From CAVPLU01 sp050012535 (GTDB lineage: Archaea; Thermoproteota; Bathyarchaeia; 40CM-2-53-6): a stretch of DNA of 25,637 nucleotides. Position 1 is the first letter of the stretch; every line of letters starts with the position of its first letter. Positions 1 to 7,763 of the stretch are shown one piece after another. The DNA lies in assembly GCA_050012535.1 (NCBI GenBank), contig JBEKGZ010000011.1:1-25637 (forward strand), in the 5' to 3' direction. The position numbers and the translations under genes are program-made. Below the pieces are notes generated by a model. That model did no database searches. It was not told the DNA's origin and saw only the letters and a list, made by a program, of their open reading frames with translations.

Positions 1-641
1 AGCGCTTCGGCTGGTACCCGTGCCCGAGTTTTGCTCTCTTCAATCCGTACCAAGCCGAGGGACCGAAGACCATGTCGTATGAGATCGCTGAACAGCTCGG
101 CTGGGAGACTCCTAACTGGGTCTTCGCAGGCGTTGGCAGTGGTGCATTGCTCGCTGGGAACTGGAAAGGTTACGAGGAGCTGAAGCGACTCGGCTTCGTC
201 AAGAGTCAGCCTCGCATGGTTGCTGTTCAGTCCACCGGGTGCGCTCCGGTTGTCAGAGCATTTGACGAGAAGATGGACTCGCACAAGATAGTAGCTTGGG
301 AGCATCCAGACTCGGTCGCCACAGGCTTGATGGATCCTCTCCCGTGGGACGGAGATGCCGCGCTTGGCGCGCTGGACGACTCGACGGGAAGAGCTGTGAA
401 AGTCACAAACGAGGAGATCCTTGACGCACAGAGAACTCTAGCAAGGACCGAAGGGGTATTTGCGGAGCCCTCAGGAGTCGCAGTCCTGGCAGGACTGACA
501 AGACTGAGAAATCAAGGCACGATCGCGGCCGATGACTGTGTCGTACTTGAGATCACGGGAAGCGGTTTGAAGGACTTGAATGTAATAGGATCGGTGGAAA
601 CTCCGTTAATCGACCCAGATATCGAGGCGGCCTGTGGGTAG
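1..641 (+). CDS. thrC: Threonine synthase, 3' part (5' end outside window)
   Basis: This is the C-terminal ~213 residues of a fold-type II PLP enzyme that converts O-phosphohomoserine to threonine and phosphate. The reading frame is open from base 3, before the first internal ATG at 72, and encodes FNPYQAEGPKTMSYEI, the family's NPY-x-EG-x-KT block, so the gene starts outside the window. Downstream come GVGSGALLAG (glycine-rich, before the substrate loop), SVATGLMDPLPWDG, EGVFAEPSGVAVLAG and the C-terminal LEITGSGLKDLN, all in threonine-synthase order. The PLP lysine and phosphate-binding loop would lie upstream of base 1. The stop at 639-641 lies inside the convergent carbamoyltransferase frame. 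A related PLP lyase of the same fold is possible, but the TGSGLKD end favours threonine synthase. Confidence 0.88.
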   Translation, partial: RFGWYPCPSFALFNPYQAEGPKTMSYEIAEQLGWETPNWVFAGVGSGALLAGNWKGYEELKRLGFVKSQPRMVAVQSTGCAPVVRAFDEKMDSHKIVAWEHPDSVATGLMDPLPWDGDAALGALDDSTGRAVKVTNEEILDAQRTLARTEGVFAEPSGVAVLAGLTRLRNQGTIAADDCVVLEITGSGLKDLNVIGSVETPLIDPDIEAACG

Positions 642-1600
642 ATTCGAGAGTGAGGTCCGTCCATGACGCCATCAGTCGCCTCTTCGCCTCTCAGTACAGG
701 AAGAACATGCATCACTATCGCTTGCCTGCTAGCCATGTCAAGCATTTCCTCGGTCAACGACCAGTGCTTGTACCTCTCATGCAGTGCTGTCTCTCGCTCC
801 TTTCCGAAGCTGCTAGCTCCAACTTCGAGTAGTTCCTTGCTCGCCCAGTTTCGAGGGAAGATCGCGTCTGCGCCTTCGAGAGCTGTCTTCACATCATTTG
901 ACACTGTGAATGTTCCTCCTGACGCAGCAGCGTTCTCTGAGCATGATGCGACTATCTTGTCATCGATTCCGAATCCCTCAGGATGTGCCAGCACAACATC
1001 GTAACCGAATCGTGAGGTGATAAGCGCGTCCTCCTGTACGCTGCATCTTCCGCGGAAACCCTTCGAGTACGCCCACATGATGACGTACTTCTTCCGCTTC
1101 TTAGTGCCGAATTCATCGCGCAAGGTCATCAGGTCAGCGAGTCCTTGAGTCGGGTGGTATGTGCAACAAGCCATATTGATCACAGGGATACTCGCATGCT
1201 TCGCGTACTCTCTCACCACAGCGATGCCTCTACCATAAACGTAGTCGATCACATCATCGAGAATCCTCACACCCAGACCGTGACCGTACCGCTCGTACAT
1301 CTTCGCAACATCCCTAACCGCCTCACCTGCGCCAAGACGAGTCGTTGAAGCGTCAATGTACTGAGCGTGACCACCTAGGTAGGTCATTCCAGCTTCAAAG
1401 GCCGCTCGTGTACGCGTCGAGGACGCATAGAACAGCGCAAAGAACGTCTTGTTCCGCAGCAACGGTGCAACGTGATTCTTTCGGTGTTTCTGGCGGAAGC
1501 TATGTGCAAGGCGCAGAGTCGCCTCGAGTTCATCAATGCTCCAGTCTTGAGTCGTTATCAAGTCTCGACCAGAAAGATTCGCCAACGCCCGCCCATCCAT
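512..1600 (-). CDS. YgeW-like (knotted) carbamoyltransferase
   Basis: This 362-residue protein of the aspartate/ornithine carbamoyltransferase superfamily carries the carbamoyl-phosphate loop STRTR (61-65) and HPTQ (149-152). The block MWAYSKGF...DVVLAHPEGFG (about 175-212) and the late VMHVLPVLRGEEATDG-x-MDGP block (296-316) look like the YgeW branch rather than true ornithine or aspartate transcarbamylases. The amino-acid-site motif HCLP of ornithine enzymes is HVLP here, so the second substrate is probably not ornithine. It is transcribed divergently from carbamate kinase, with a TATA-like ctctaaagag about 40 bp before the start. After residue ~320 the frame runs antisense through the threonine synthase 3' end; family members normally end about 18 residues after DGP-x-S, so the last ~25 residues look like read-through sequence. 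The acceptor of the carbamoyl group is unknown. Confidence 0.82.
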   Translation of the reverse strand: MDGRALANLSGRDLITTQDWSIDELEATLRLAHSFRQKHRKNHVAPLLRNKTFFALFYASSTRTRAAFEAGMTYLGGHAQYIDASTTRLGAGEAVRDVAKMYERYGHGLGVRILDDVIDYVYGRGIAVVREYAKHASIPVINMACCTYHPTQGLADLMTLRDEFGTKKRKKYVIMWAYSKGFRGRCSVQEDALITSRFGYDVVLAHPEGFGIDDKIVASCSENAAASGGTFTVSNDVKTALEGADAIFPRNWASKELLEVGASSFGKERETALHERYKHWSLTEEMLDMASRQAIVMHVLPVLRGEEATDGVMDGPHSRIYPQAASISGSINGVSTDPITFKSFKPLPVISSTTQSSAAIVP

Positions 1601-1735
1601 TCAATGATTCAGGTCTGGAACGCCCAGGTGTCCCGCTCTAAAGAGTTGCGTGGCATCTTAGGCTCATCCTAGCCAAGGATGAAGATTGATAAGCGATATT
1701 TGCTCAATCTCTGCCCCCCTCGGAGAGCAATTGGA
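1601..1735. promoter_or_regulatory. Divergent promoter, carbamoyltransferase / carbamate kinase
   Basis: This 135-bp intergenic stretch has one TATA-like element on each strand. On + it is gatattt (1695-1701), about 38 bp before the kinase ATG. On - it is ctctaaagag (about 1636-1645), about 40 bp before the transferase ATG. Each predicts a leader of roughly 10-15 nt. No Shine-Dalgarno sequence is evident for the kinase. Confidence 0.45.
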
Positions 1736-2692
1736 ATGCCAAGTAACGATCTAGTAGTTGTCGCGCTCGGCGGCAACGCTATTCTCAGACGAGGCGAAAA
1801 GGGCACCTTCGAAGAGCAGTACCGAAACGTCTGCGACACCGTCAAGCGCGTTGCAGATCTTGTGCAAGACGGATACAGGGTCGTTATCACTCACGGGAAC
1901 GGGCCACAGGTTGGGGCAACGATCTTGAGACACGAGGCCGCGAAGAACATTGTTCCCCCGTTTCCCCTGGATGTCTGCGGCTCCGAGACGCAGGGCTTCA
2001 TCGGTTACATGATCCAGCAGGCTCTTCGCAACGAGCTCAAGAAGAGGGGCCTTGACAAGTACGTCATAACCGTGGTTACAAGAGTAATCGTTGACGCCGC
2101 CGATGTCGCGTTCAAGAACCCAACAAAGCCAGTCGGGCCATTCTATACGAAGGAGGAGGCTGAGAAGATCCGTTCCCAACGTCCCGACCTAGTAGTGAAG
2201 GAAGATGCCGGCAGAGGCTACCGCCGAGTTGTTCCGTCTCCGGACCCGAAGATAATCGCTGAACGATCCGCGATAAGGGCCTTGGTTGACAATGGGTTCG
2301 TCGTCGTGGCGTGCGGCGGCGGAGGCATTCCAATCATAGAGAAAGGGACTCAGGCACGCGGAGTTGAGGCCGTTATCGATAAGGACCTTGCTGGGCAGAG
2401 ACTTGCGACACTGATAGGCGCCTCAGTTTTTGTGATACTCACCGACATTGACGGTGCGTACCTAAACTATGGCACTTCGAAGCAGAAGCTGATCAGGCAA
2501 GCTGCGCCTGAACAGTTGGAGCAGTATGCGAAGGAAGGTCACTTCAAGGAAGGCAGCATGGGACCGAAGATCACTGCCGTTATGAGATTTATTCAGAACG
2601 GTGGGCAGATCGGTATCATCGCCGAACTGGGCAAACTCAGGGAAGCTATGCAGGGAAGGAGCGGGACTCGCGTGGGACAGACTGGCGCGTAA
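1736..2692 (+). CDS. arcC: Carbamate kinase
   Basis: This enzyme transfers phosphate between carbamoyl phosphate and ADP, giving ATP, CO2 and ammonia in the catabolic direction. The 318 residues show the amino-acid-kinase fold signatures in order: VVVALGGNAILRRGEKGT at the N-terminus, ITHGNGPQVGATILR, ACGGGGIPI, DKDLAGQRLATLIGA, FVILTDIDGAYLNYG and GSMGPKITAVMRFI. An earlier in-frame ATG at 1679 is disfavoured because it adds 19 residues with no family counterpart and because a TATA-like gatattt at 1695-1701 lies inside that extension, predicting transcription from about 1725. The gene is divergent from the YgeW-like carbamoyltransferase, as expected if that enzyme makes carbamoyl phosphate by phosphorolysis and this one harvests ATP. 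It could also run in reverse to supply carbamoyl phosphate. Confidence 0.93.
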   Translation: MPSNDLVVVALGGNAILRRGEKGTFEEQYRNVCDTVKRVADLVQDGYRVVITHGNGPQVGATILRHEAAKNIVPPFPLDVCGSETQGFIGYMIQQALRNELKKRGLDKYVITVVTRVIVDAADVAFKNPTKPVGPFYTKEEAEKIRSQRPDLVVKEDAGRGYRRVVPSPDPKIIAERSAIRALVDNGFVVVACGGGGIPIIEKGTQARGVEAVIDKDLAGQRLATLIGASVFVILTDIDGAYLNYGTSKQKLIRQAAPEQLEQYAKEGHFKEGSMGPKITAVMRFIQNGGQIGIIAELGKLREAMQGRSGTRVGQTGA

Positions 2693-2785
2693 GTTCTCTT
2701 GCTCGCAGTCAAGATTCGGCCGAGCGGAGAATATGATGTTTGATCGTTACTCGTCGCATAGCTCTAGAGTTGAGACGTTGAGCTA

Positions 2786-3073
2786 TTAGCAGATGAGAAG
2801 GCATCCTCCCATACGATACTCGCCCCGTGGGAGGTTCGGTGCAGCAGCTTGCGGGTAGTAGCATGGCTCGCATGGATAGGTTCCGTAAGTCGCATAGGGT
2901 GCGCCATACATGATTGGCATGCCATAGTACACAGGTTCGATAGGTGCAGCCTGCGGAACATAGTATTGTGGGACGGTGTAGTAGTATGCGGTCGGCGGTA
3001 CCGGGGTCGGGAAAGCTGAGAGCGGAGTAACCCACATCATTGGTCCACGTGCATAGTAGAACATTCTCATCAA
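2786..3073 (-). CDS. Small Pro/Tyr-rich low-complexity protein
   Basis: This 95-residue protein belongs to no family I recognise. It is dominated by Tyr, Pro, Ala and Met in irregular short units such as AYYYTVPQYYVPQAAP, EPVYYGMPIMYGAPY and YGTYPCEPCYYPQ. It has four cysteines: a CEPC pair and a terminal CLLIC. There is no signal peptide or clear membrane segment and it should be largely disordered. The bias is too consistent to be chance antisense, and a second overlapping frame on the same strand lacks such order. A TATA-like agatatcc lies about 34 bp before the ATG and a weak gatgag ribosome site just before it. The gene is isolated between carbamate kinase and the HAD phosphatase, which are both on the other strand. 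It might be a surface or condensate-forming protein, but that is a guess. Confidence 0.62.
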   Translation of the reverse strand: MMRMFYYARGPMMWVTPLSAFPTPVPPTAYYYTVPQYYVPQAAPIEPVYYGMPIMYGAPYATYGTYPCEPCYYPQAAAPNLPRGEYRMGGCLLIC

Positions 3074-3365
3074 TCTCTGCCGTCAGGTGCTCCGCCTGAA
3101 AGTTAAGGATATCTAGACACATCTTCGACGCTCGCTATTCCAACTCAAACAAGAATCCAGTAAGATGCATCCATTAACATGGGCCAGTAAATCACCCAAC
3201 CCAAATGTGAGCCAAACCCGTTCTACAGATGAAGCACGAGCCGGTCAGGAGTTGCTAAGCTTCAGATCCTTAACTCTTCCAGAAACCGGCGATGTTCTAA
3301 TAGCCAAGGACGCTGTCTGCTTGACCCAGAATCTATACCGAGCCGAGCAAGAGTAGGCACTAGGA
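3074..3365. other. Intergenic region without a firm gene
   Basis: This 292-bp stretch is between the small Pro/Tyr-rich gene and the HAD phosphatase. A 63-codon open frame at 3165-3356 (+) ends ten bases before the HAD start, in the same frame, but shows no protein-like pattern or ribosome site, so I do not call it. A TATA-like ctatacc near 3331-3337 fits a promoter for the HAD gene with a very short leader. No tRNA-like or strong hairpin structure was seen. Confidence 0.4.
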
Positions 3366-4034
3366 ATGACTCTGAAAGCGATACTCATCGACATGGACGG
3401 AACGATCACTAAGTTCAACCTTGATTATATGTGGATGCGGAGAGTAGCGTTGCAGATGCTCAAAGAGGCCGGTCTATGGCATCCTAGCTTTAGTGACCAG
3501 ATGAGCATCTACGCCATGCTGAACGAGATACGCGGTTCGATCAGCAATGAGAGGCTTGACGAGATCAAGAAACGCATCTATGAGAAGGTTCAGACGATCG
3601 AGATCGAAGCGGCCGAGGGGGCTGAGTTGATGCCAGGCGCCAAGGAAACCCTGAATCGATTGCGCCAAATGAAGAAGAAGATAGTCGTCGTCACGAACAA
3701 CGGAAGGCTCGGTACAGACCGAACTCTTGAGAGGCTGAGTCTCGTCGGAGTCTTCGACGCGGTCCTCACAAGGGACGATGTCGACGAGCTAAAGCCTGAC
3801 CCAGGAATCGTGTTCAAAGCGTTGAACCTAGCGGGCGCAAAGACTGATGAGGCTATCTTGGTAGGTGACGCCATCATCGACATAAAGGCGGCCAAGGCAG
3901 CGTCAGTAAGGTGCGTAGCTGTCCCATCTGGGCCCTTCCCGGCGACGCGACTACTACAAGAAGAGCCAGACTTTATCGTCACTTCCCTGTCGGATGTGCC
4001 TGAGCTCGTAAATCGCCTTGATGGCAGCACCTAG
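3366..4034 (+). CDS. HAD-superfamily phosphatase (phosphoglycolate-phosphatase-like)
   Basis: This 222-residue cytosolic hydrolase has all four HAD motifs: DMDGT (nucleophile D9, acid D11), VVVTNNG (T110), K143 in ELKPDP, and VGDAIIDIKAA (D168, D172) for Mg2+. An alpha-helical cap of about 65 residues sits between motif 1 and motif 2, as in C1-type phosphoglycolate/pyrophosphatase-like members. The substrate cannot be read from sequence; small phosphorylated metabolites such as phosphoglycolate are typical. The ATG at 3366 places motif I at the usual distance from the N-terminus. It is followed 74 bp later by the universal stress protein gene, which appears to have its own promoter. Confidence 0.9.
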   Translation: MTLKAILIDMDGTITKFNLDYMWMRRVALQMLKEAGLWHPSFSDQMSIYAMLNEIRGSISNERLDEIKKRIYEKVQTIEIEAAEGAELMPGAKETLNRLRQMKKKIVVVTNNGRLGTDRTLERLSLVGVFDAVLTRDDVDELKPDPGIVFKALNLAGAKTDEAILVGDAIIDIKAAKAASVRCVAVPSGPFPATRLLQEEPDFIVTSLSDVPELVNRLDGST

Positions 4035-4108
4035 GCGACGACTGCTACTGGCAGCGTTAAGGCAAATTCTTATCTTGACTGTCGAGTAGCATTTCACCTC
4101 AGAGAACA

Positions 4109-4543
4109 TTGTTCTCAAAGATCCTAGTAGGCCTAGACGGCTCAGACTATTCCTTGAAAGCACTAGACTTCGCTACCGATCTCGCAAAGAAGTATCAGAG
4201 CCAACTTGTTCTGGTTCATGTCGTGATGCGGCAGATATACGCGATCAACCCTCCCGAGGCAGGGGTCTTGGCCGGCACCGCTATCGTTCGGGAGCTTGAG
4301 GAAGACGGAAAGGCGATTCTCGCAAAGGGCGAGGAGATTGTGAAAGCTCAAGGGATCCCCGTGGAAACTCGTTTGAAACAAGGTGTGCCCGCAGAGGAGC
4401 TACTTCGAGCAGGAGCCGACGAGAAGGTGGACCTGATAGTATTGGGCAGCCGCGGGCTCTCTCAGGTAAGGGCCTTCTTCCTCGGAAGCGTCTCAGATAA
4501 GGTAAGTCACCACGCAAAGTGCCCAACTCTGATCGTAAGGTAG
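4109..4543 (+). CDS. Universal stress protein (UspA family, ATP-binding type)
   Basis: This 144-residue single-domain Usp protein begins FSKILVGLDGSDYSLKAL, the usual first strand with the adenine-contacting Asp. The C-terminal IVLGSRGLSQVRAFFLGSVSDKV fits G-2x-G-9x-G-S, the ATP-binding form (MJ0577-like), followed by CPTLIVR. The start codon is TTG at 4109; no ATG lies close enough to preserve the first strand. A TATA-like ttcttatctt at about 4065-4074 suggests an independent transcript. Usp proteins respond to stress or energy state; the specific role here is unknown. It precedes the thermosome gene, but a 244-bp gap with a promoter separates them. Confidence 0.92.
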   Translation: MFSKILVGLDGSDYSLKALDFATDLAKKYQSQLVLVHVVMRQIYAINPPEAGVLAGTAIVRELEEDGKAILAKGEEIVKAQGIPVETRLKQGVPAEELLRAGADEKVDLIVLGSRGLSQVRAFFLGSVSDKVSHHAKCPTLIVR

Positions 4544-4732
4544 TGCCCGATAGACGGTCTGCGGATGCCAAATCCCGGGATTATCCTAGTTGCAAACTTG
4601 CTTCAAGACGATGAGCTAGGCCGCTCTTGGCTTTCAGGCCCTGTTAAGTCTTAGGGTGACAGGTAGGGCAGGTAGGGCTGTTAACCGGCGGGCGACAGGG
4701 GGTTTGCACCTCATTTCTGAGACTTTCACAAA
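4544..4732. other. Intergenic region before thermosome
   Basis: No gene could be supported here. It is GC-rich and holds a short imperfect tandem unit, ggtagggca followed by ggtagggct near 4662-4680, and the word gacaggg/gacaggt twice. Some GGCC-centred hairpins are possible near 4615-4645 but none is convincing. Confidence 0.3.
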
Positions 4733-4782
4733 ACTTATTACCGCCGGTCCTAGGCGATCTTGTCTCATCATTTCATAGGTGA
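4733..4782 (+). promoter_or_regulatory. Thermosome promoter and ribosome site
   Basis: The TATA-like acttatta (4733-4740) follows an A-rich caaa stretch resembling a BRE and predicts a start near 4763. A GGTGA Shine-Dalgarno at 4778-4782 lies five bases before ATG 4788. This decides against the in-frame GTG at 4779, which overlaps the ribosome site. Confidence 0.6.
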
Positions 4783-4787
4783 ACAAA

Positions 4788-6443
4788 ATGGCACAAGCAG
4801 GCGGGAATATTCCCGTACTTATCCTTAAGGAAGGAACCGGTAGATCGACCGGCCGAGATGCCCAGAGAAACAACATAATGGCAGCGAAAGTCGTCGCAGA
4901 AACCGTGGCGAGTTCGCTTGGACCACGCGGCATGGACAAGATGCTTGTCAGCGGAATCGGCGATATCATCATCACTAACGACGGCGCCACAATAATGAAG
5001 GAACTTGATATCCAGCATCCGGCTGCCAAGATGCTTGTCGAAGTAGCCAAGACACAAGACAACGAGGTCGGCGACGGAACCACCACAGTCGTCATCCTAG
5101 CGGGTCAACTTCTATCGAAAGCTGAGAAACTACTAGACCTAGACGTCCACCCCACTATAATTGTTGATGGATACAAGAAAGCTGCTGATAGAGCATCAGA
5201 GTTCCTCAGCAAGATCGCGCTAACGGTGGATCCCAAAGATGAGGCACGGTTGCGCCAGGTTGCCGCCACTTCGATGGCAACCAAAGATATCGCAGCAGAG
5301 AAGGAGTTCTTCGCAAAGCTCGTTGTCAAAGCAGTGGAGCAGATCAAGGAACAACGAGATGGGAAGACCAAAGCTGACATCGATCTGGTCAAGGTCGTGA
5401 AGAAGCACGGCAAGAGTGTTGAAGAGACCGAACTGGTCGAAGGCGTCGTAATCGACAAGGAGATTTCCCACAGCCAAATGCCAAAGCAGGTACAGAAGGC
5501 CAAGATTGCTCTACTCAACCAGAAGCTAGAGATCGAGAAGACCGAGTTTGACGCGAAGATCAACATCGAAAACCCAGAGCAGATGCACATGTTCCTCGAT
5601 GAAGAGGAACGAATGCTCAAGGAGATGGCAGACCAAATCGCAGGCTCAGGCGCGAACGTCATCTTCTGCGAGAAAGGCATAGACGATATCGTGTTGCATT
5701 TCCTCGCAAAGAAGGGAATTCTAGCAGCCAAGAACTTGAGCAGCGGCGATATGGAGAAGCTCGCGAAGGCAACGGGAGCAAAGATACTCGCGAGCACCAA
5801 GGACATGTCCCACGACGCGCTCGGTGAAGCGAAGCTGGTTGAAGAAATCAAGATCGGAGATGACAAGCTGATCTTCGTGAGAGAATGCAAAGACCCTAGG
5901 GCGGTCACGATAGTTCTCCGTGGAGGCTCCGAGCATGTAGTCGACGAAGCCGAACGGTCCTTGCATGACGGCCTCTGTGTCGTCAGAAACGCCGTAGAAG
6001 ACGGAAAGATAGTCGCTGGCGGCGGAGCCTCAGAAGCCGAGGCTGCGAAAGAGCTCAAGAGCTACGCTAAGACCGTCGGCGGAAGAGAACAGCTTGGCAT
6101 CGAGGAGTTCGCGGAAGCGCTCGAATCCATTCCCATGACGCTTGCGGCAAACGCAGGACTTGACCCTATCGATATCATGGTCGACCTAAGGGCGAAACAC
6201 GAAAAGCCTGAGAACACGTGGATGGGTGTCGACGCCGTAACCGGCAAAGTTGAGGACATGCTCAAGCAGAACGTGGTCGAACCTCTGCGGACGAAGCTAC
6301 AGGTCATCCGCTCCGCAACCGAAGCAGCGTGCATGATCCTACGCATCGACGATGTGGTCTCGTCGAAAGGCGGCGGCGGCCCACCCGGCAGGCCTCCAGG
6401 CATGCCCGGAGGCATGCCTCCTGGTGGCGGGGAAGAGTTCTAA
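4788..6443 (+). CDS. thsA: Thermosome subunit (group II chaperonin)
   Basis: This subunit of the archaeal ATP-driven double-ring protein-folding chamber has 551 residues, the usual size. Visible motifs are SSLGPRGMDKMLV (43-54), TNDGATIMKEL, the ATPase loop EVGDGTTTVV (93-102), a long apical domain with the helical-protrusion region rich in Glu/Met, and the equatorial return VAGGGASEAEAAKEL. The C-terminus is a flexible Gly/Pro/Met tail ending GGGEEF that points into the ring cavity. The ATG at 4788 is preferred over GTG 4779 because a GGTGA ribosome site lies just before it. The gene has its own promoter and a hairpin/T-tract after the stop, so it is monocistronic. It is the only chaperonin subunit in the window. 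Confidence 0.97.
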   Translation: MAQAGGNIPVLILKEGTGRSTGRDAQRNNIMAAKVVAETVASSLGPRGMDKMLVSGIGDIIITNDGATIMKELDIQHPAAKMLVEVAKTQDNEVGDGTTTVVILAGQLLSKAEKLLDLDVHPTIIVDGYKKAADRASEFLSKIALTVDPKDEARLRQVAATSMATKDIAAEKEFFAKLVVKAVEQIKEQRDGKTKADIDLVKVVKKHGKSVEETELVEGVVIDKEISHSQMPKQVQKAKIALLNQKLEIEKTEFDAKINIENPEQMHMFLDEEERMLKEMADQIAGSGANVIFCEKGIDDIVLHFLAKKGILAAKNLSSGDMEKLAKATGAKILASTKDMSHDALGEAKLVEEIKIGDDKLIFVRECKDPRAVTIVLRGGSEHVVDEAERSLHDGLCVVRNAVEDGKIVAGGGASEAEAAKELKSYAKTVGGREQLGIEEFAEALESIPMTLAANAGLDPIDIMVDLRAKHEKPENTWMGVDAVTGKVEDMLKQNVVEPLRTKLQVIRSATEAACMILRIDDVVSSKGGGGPPGRPPGMPGGMPPGGGEEF

Positions 6444-6470
6444 ACTAGCTCTTCCTCCCCTATCCTTTTT
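6429..6470 (+). terminator. Thermosome terminator hairpin with T tract
   Basis: GGAAGAG (6431-6437) pairs with CTCTTCC (6449-6455), extended by G-T and G-C pairs. The loop contains the TAA stop, and the pyrimidine-rich tract tatccttttt follows. Archaeal termination mainly needs the U-rich tract; the stem may add 3'-end stability. Confidence 0.55.
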
Positions 6471-6570
6471 CCTGATTTCCCAGAATCCTCGATACTCGTT
6501 TTGTCAGAGTCAAGCCATATAGCGCACGCTATCCCTTAGAAGATACTTAGATTCGCAGGATGGTCTCTTC

Positions 6571-7128
6571 ATGCTGTTCGTCGTGGCGGTGACCGGCGCA
6601 AGCGGATCCATCTACGCAAGACGCCTCCTCGAAGAGCTGAAGCGCAGCGGACACGAGACGCTTCTTCTAGTAAGCGACGAAGCGAAGAACGTCATGAAGC
6701 AGGAAAATGAGGATCTGCACAAACTCGAGGAACTCGCGACTCGCACATTCTCGGAGCACGACATGGATTCACCGGCCTCAAGCGGTTCAGTGAAGACTGC
6801 TGGAATGATAATCGTTCCATGTAGCATGAAGACCATCGCCTCAATCGCCCACGGTCTATCTGGCAACGCCATAACAAGAGCTGTCGATGTCACATTGAAG
6901 GAGCACAGGCAGTTGATCTTGGTGCCCAGAGAGACTCCGCTGAGCACAATCCAACTCAGAAACCTACTGCTGGTGTCAGAGGCAGGAGCTATTGTTCTTC
7001 CTGCAATGCCGGCGTTCTACACGAAACCGAAGTCTATCGACGACATGGTAGACTTCATCGTGGGCCGAATCATGGACCTGCTGAATGTCCCCCACAACTT
7101 GTTCCAACGCTGGGGCGAGACTGGCTAG
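6571..7128 (+). CDS. ubiX: UbiX-family flavin prenyltransferase
   Basis: UbiX joins a dimethylallyl group to FMN, making prenylated FMN for UbiD-type decarboxylases. The 185 residues show the N-terminal FMN-binding VAVTGASGSIYARRLLEEL, then IIVPCSMKTIASIAHGLSGNAITRAVDV, the phosphate/prenyl-contacting VPRETPLSTIQLRNLLLVSEAGA, and the C-terminal PAFYTKPKSIDDMVDFIVGRIMDLL with a final RWG typical of the family. The start is the ATG at 6571, with a TATA-like agatacttag about 30 bp upstream. The partner UbiD is not in this window, so the pathway served (often quinone or aromatic-acid decarboxylation in archaea) is not visible. It converges on the carbonic-anhydrase-like gene. Confidence 0.95.
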   Translation: MLFVVAVTGASGSIYARRLLEELKRSGHETLLLVSDEAKNVMKQENEDLHKLEELATRTFSEHDMDSPASSGSVKTAGMIIVPCSMKTIASIAHGLSGNAITRAVDVTLKEHRQLILVPRETPLSTIQLRNLLLVSEAGAIVLPAMPAFYTKPKSIDDMVDFIVGRIMDLLNVPHNLFQRWGETG

Positions 7129-7165
7129 CCCAAGAAAAATCAGATGAGAGGAATCAATGGGAACC

Positions 7166-7678
7166 TCAAAGCTTCTCTCTATAGGACTTGACAAGGTCGA
7201 CATACGCATCAGCTGCGTTTTTGATGGCTGCCAGGTCCAAAGTGTCGAGGTTCCTAACAGGTTTCGCTGGCACGCCTGCCAAGAGGACTTTTGGAGGCGT
7301 TTTCTCTTTCTCCAAGACCACGGATCCTGCAGCAACCACCGAGTTGGGTCCAATCTCAGATCCCTCTAAGAGGGTTGAGTTCATGCCCACTACCACGTAA
7401 TCGTGGACTATCGATCCGTGAATGACTGCGTTATGCCCGACGGTTACGAAATCTCCGACAACGCATTGGCCGCCAAGATCTGTATGTATCGTACAGTTGT
7501 CTTGGATGCTGCTGTGTCTTCCGATTCTTATTCGGCCCATGTCTCCGCGCAGCACAGCGTTCTCCCAGATGCTGCTGCCTTCGCCGACTTCAACGTCGCC
7601 TATCAGAGTAGCTCTTGGGGAGACATACGTGCCTGGGCTGATCTTGGGCTTGGTTCCTCGGAACTCGATCAACGTCAT
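7166..7678 (-). CDS. Gamma-class carbonic anhydrase-like hexapeptide protein
   Basis: This 170-residue left-handed beta-helix protein of the Cam/PaaY/YrdA group has repeated hexapeptide units (for example PKISPGTYVSPRATLIGDVEVG). The three zinc histidines fit H65 (CTIHTD), H82 and H87 (VGHNAVIHG). The catalytic acid loop of classical Cam is absent, as in CamH-type members. The function is reversible CO2 hydration or an acyl-carrier role; members in this size class are often of unproven activity. A longer frame begins at 7735, but ATG 7678 is chosen because GAGGAT lies about 10 nt upstream and the family N-terminus starts at this point. It ends convergently with ubiX. Confidence 0.9.
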   Translation of the reverse strand: MTLIEFRGTKPKISPGTYVSPRATLIGDVEVGEGSSIWENAVLRGDMGRIRIGRHSSIQDNCTIHTDLGGQCVVGDFVTVGHNAVIHGSIVHDYVVVGMNSTLLEGSEIGPNSVVAAGSVVLEKEKTPPKVLLAGVPAKPVRNLDTLDLAAIKNAADAYVDLVKSYREKL

Positions 7679-7763
7679 CTTGAACGATCCTCTTCGACTC
7701 GAAAACAGTTGATGAAGTACTCCTGCAAATAGCATGCATGTAGGAGATCTGATTCAGAGTGCA

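Noticed and set aside
650..1004. Short plus-strand frames just after threonine synthase
   Set aside because: They lie opposite the carbamoyltransferase catalytic region and have no protein-like pattern or ribosome site.
1679..1735. Upstream ATG giving carbamate kinase 19 extra residues
   Set aside because: The extension is not family-like and contains the likely TATA box, so it would not be transcribed.
2709..3122. 137-codon minus-strand frame overlapping the Pro/Tyr-rich gene
   Set aside because: It is in a different frame from the strongly biased 2786-3073 gene, has no recognisable motif, and no better start signals. Its first 20 residues look protein-like, so it is not fully excluded.
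3165..3356. 63-codon plus-strand frame before the HAD phosphatase
   Set aside because: No ribosome site, no domain, Ser/Thr/Asn-rich random look, and the HAD promoter probably lies within it.
5105..6058. 317-codon open frame on the minus strand
   Set aside because: It is fully antisense to the thermosome and rich in Ser as expected from complementing a biased coding frame; the plus-strand protein is certain.
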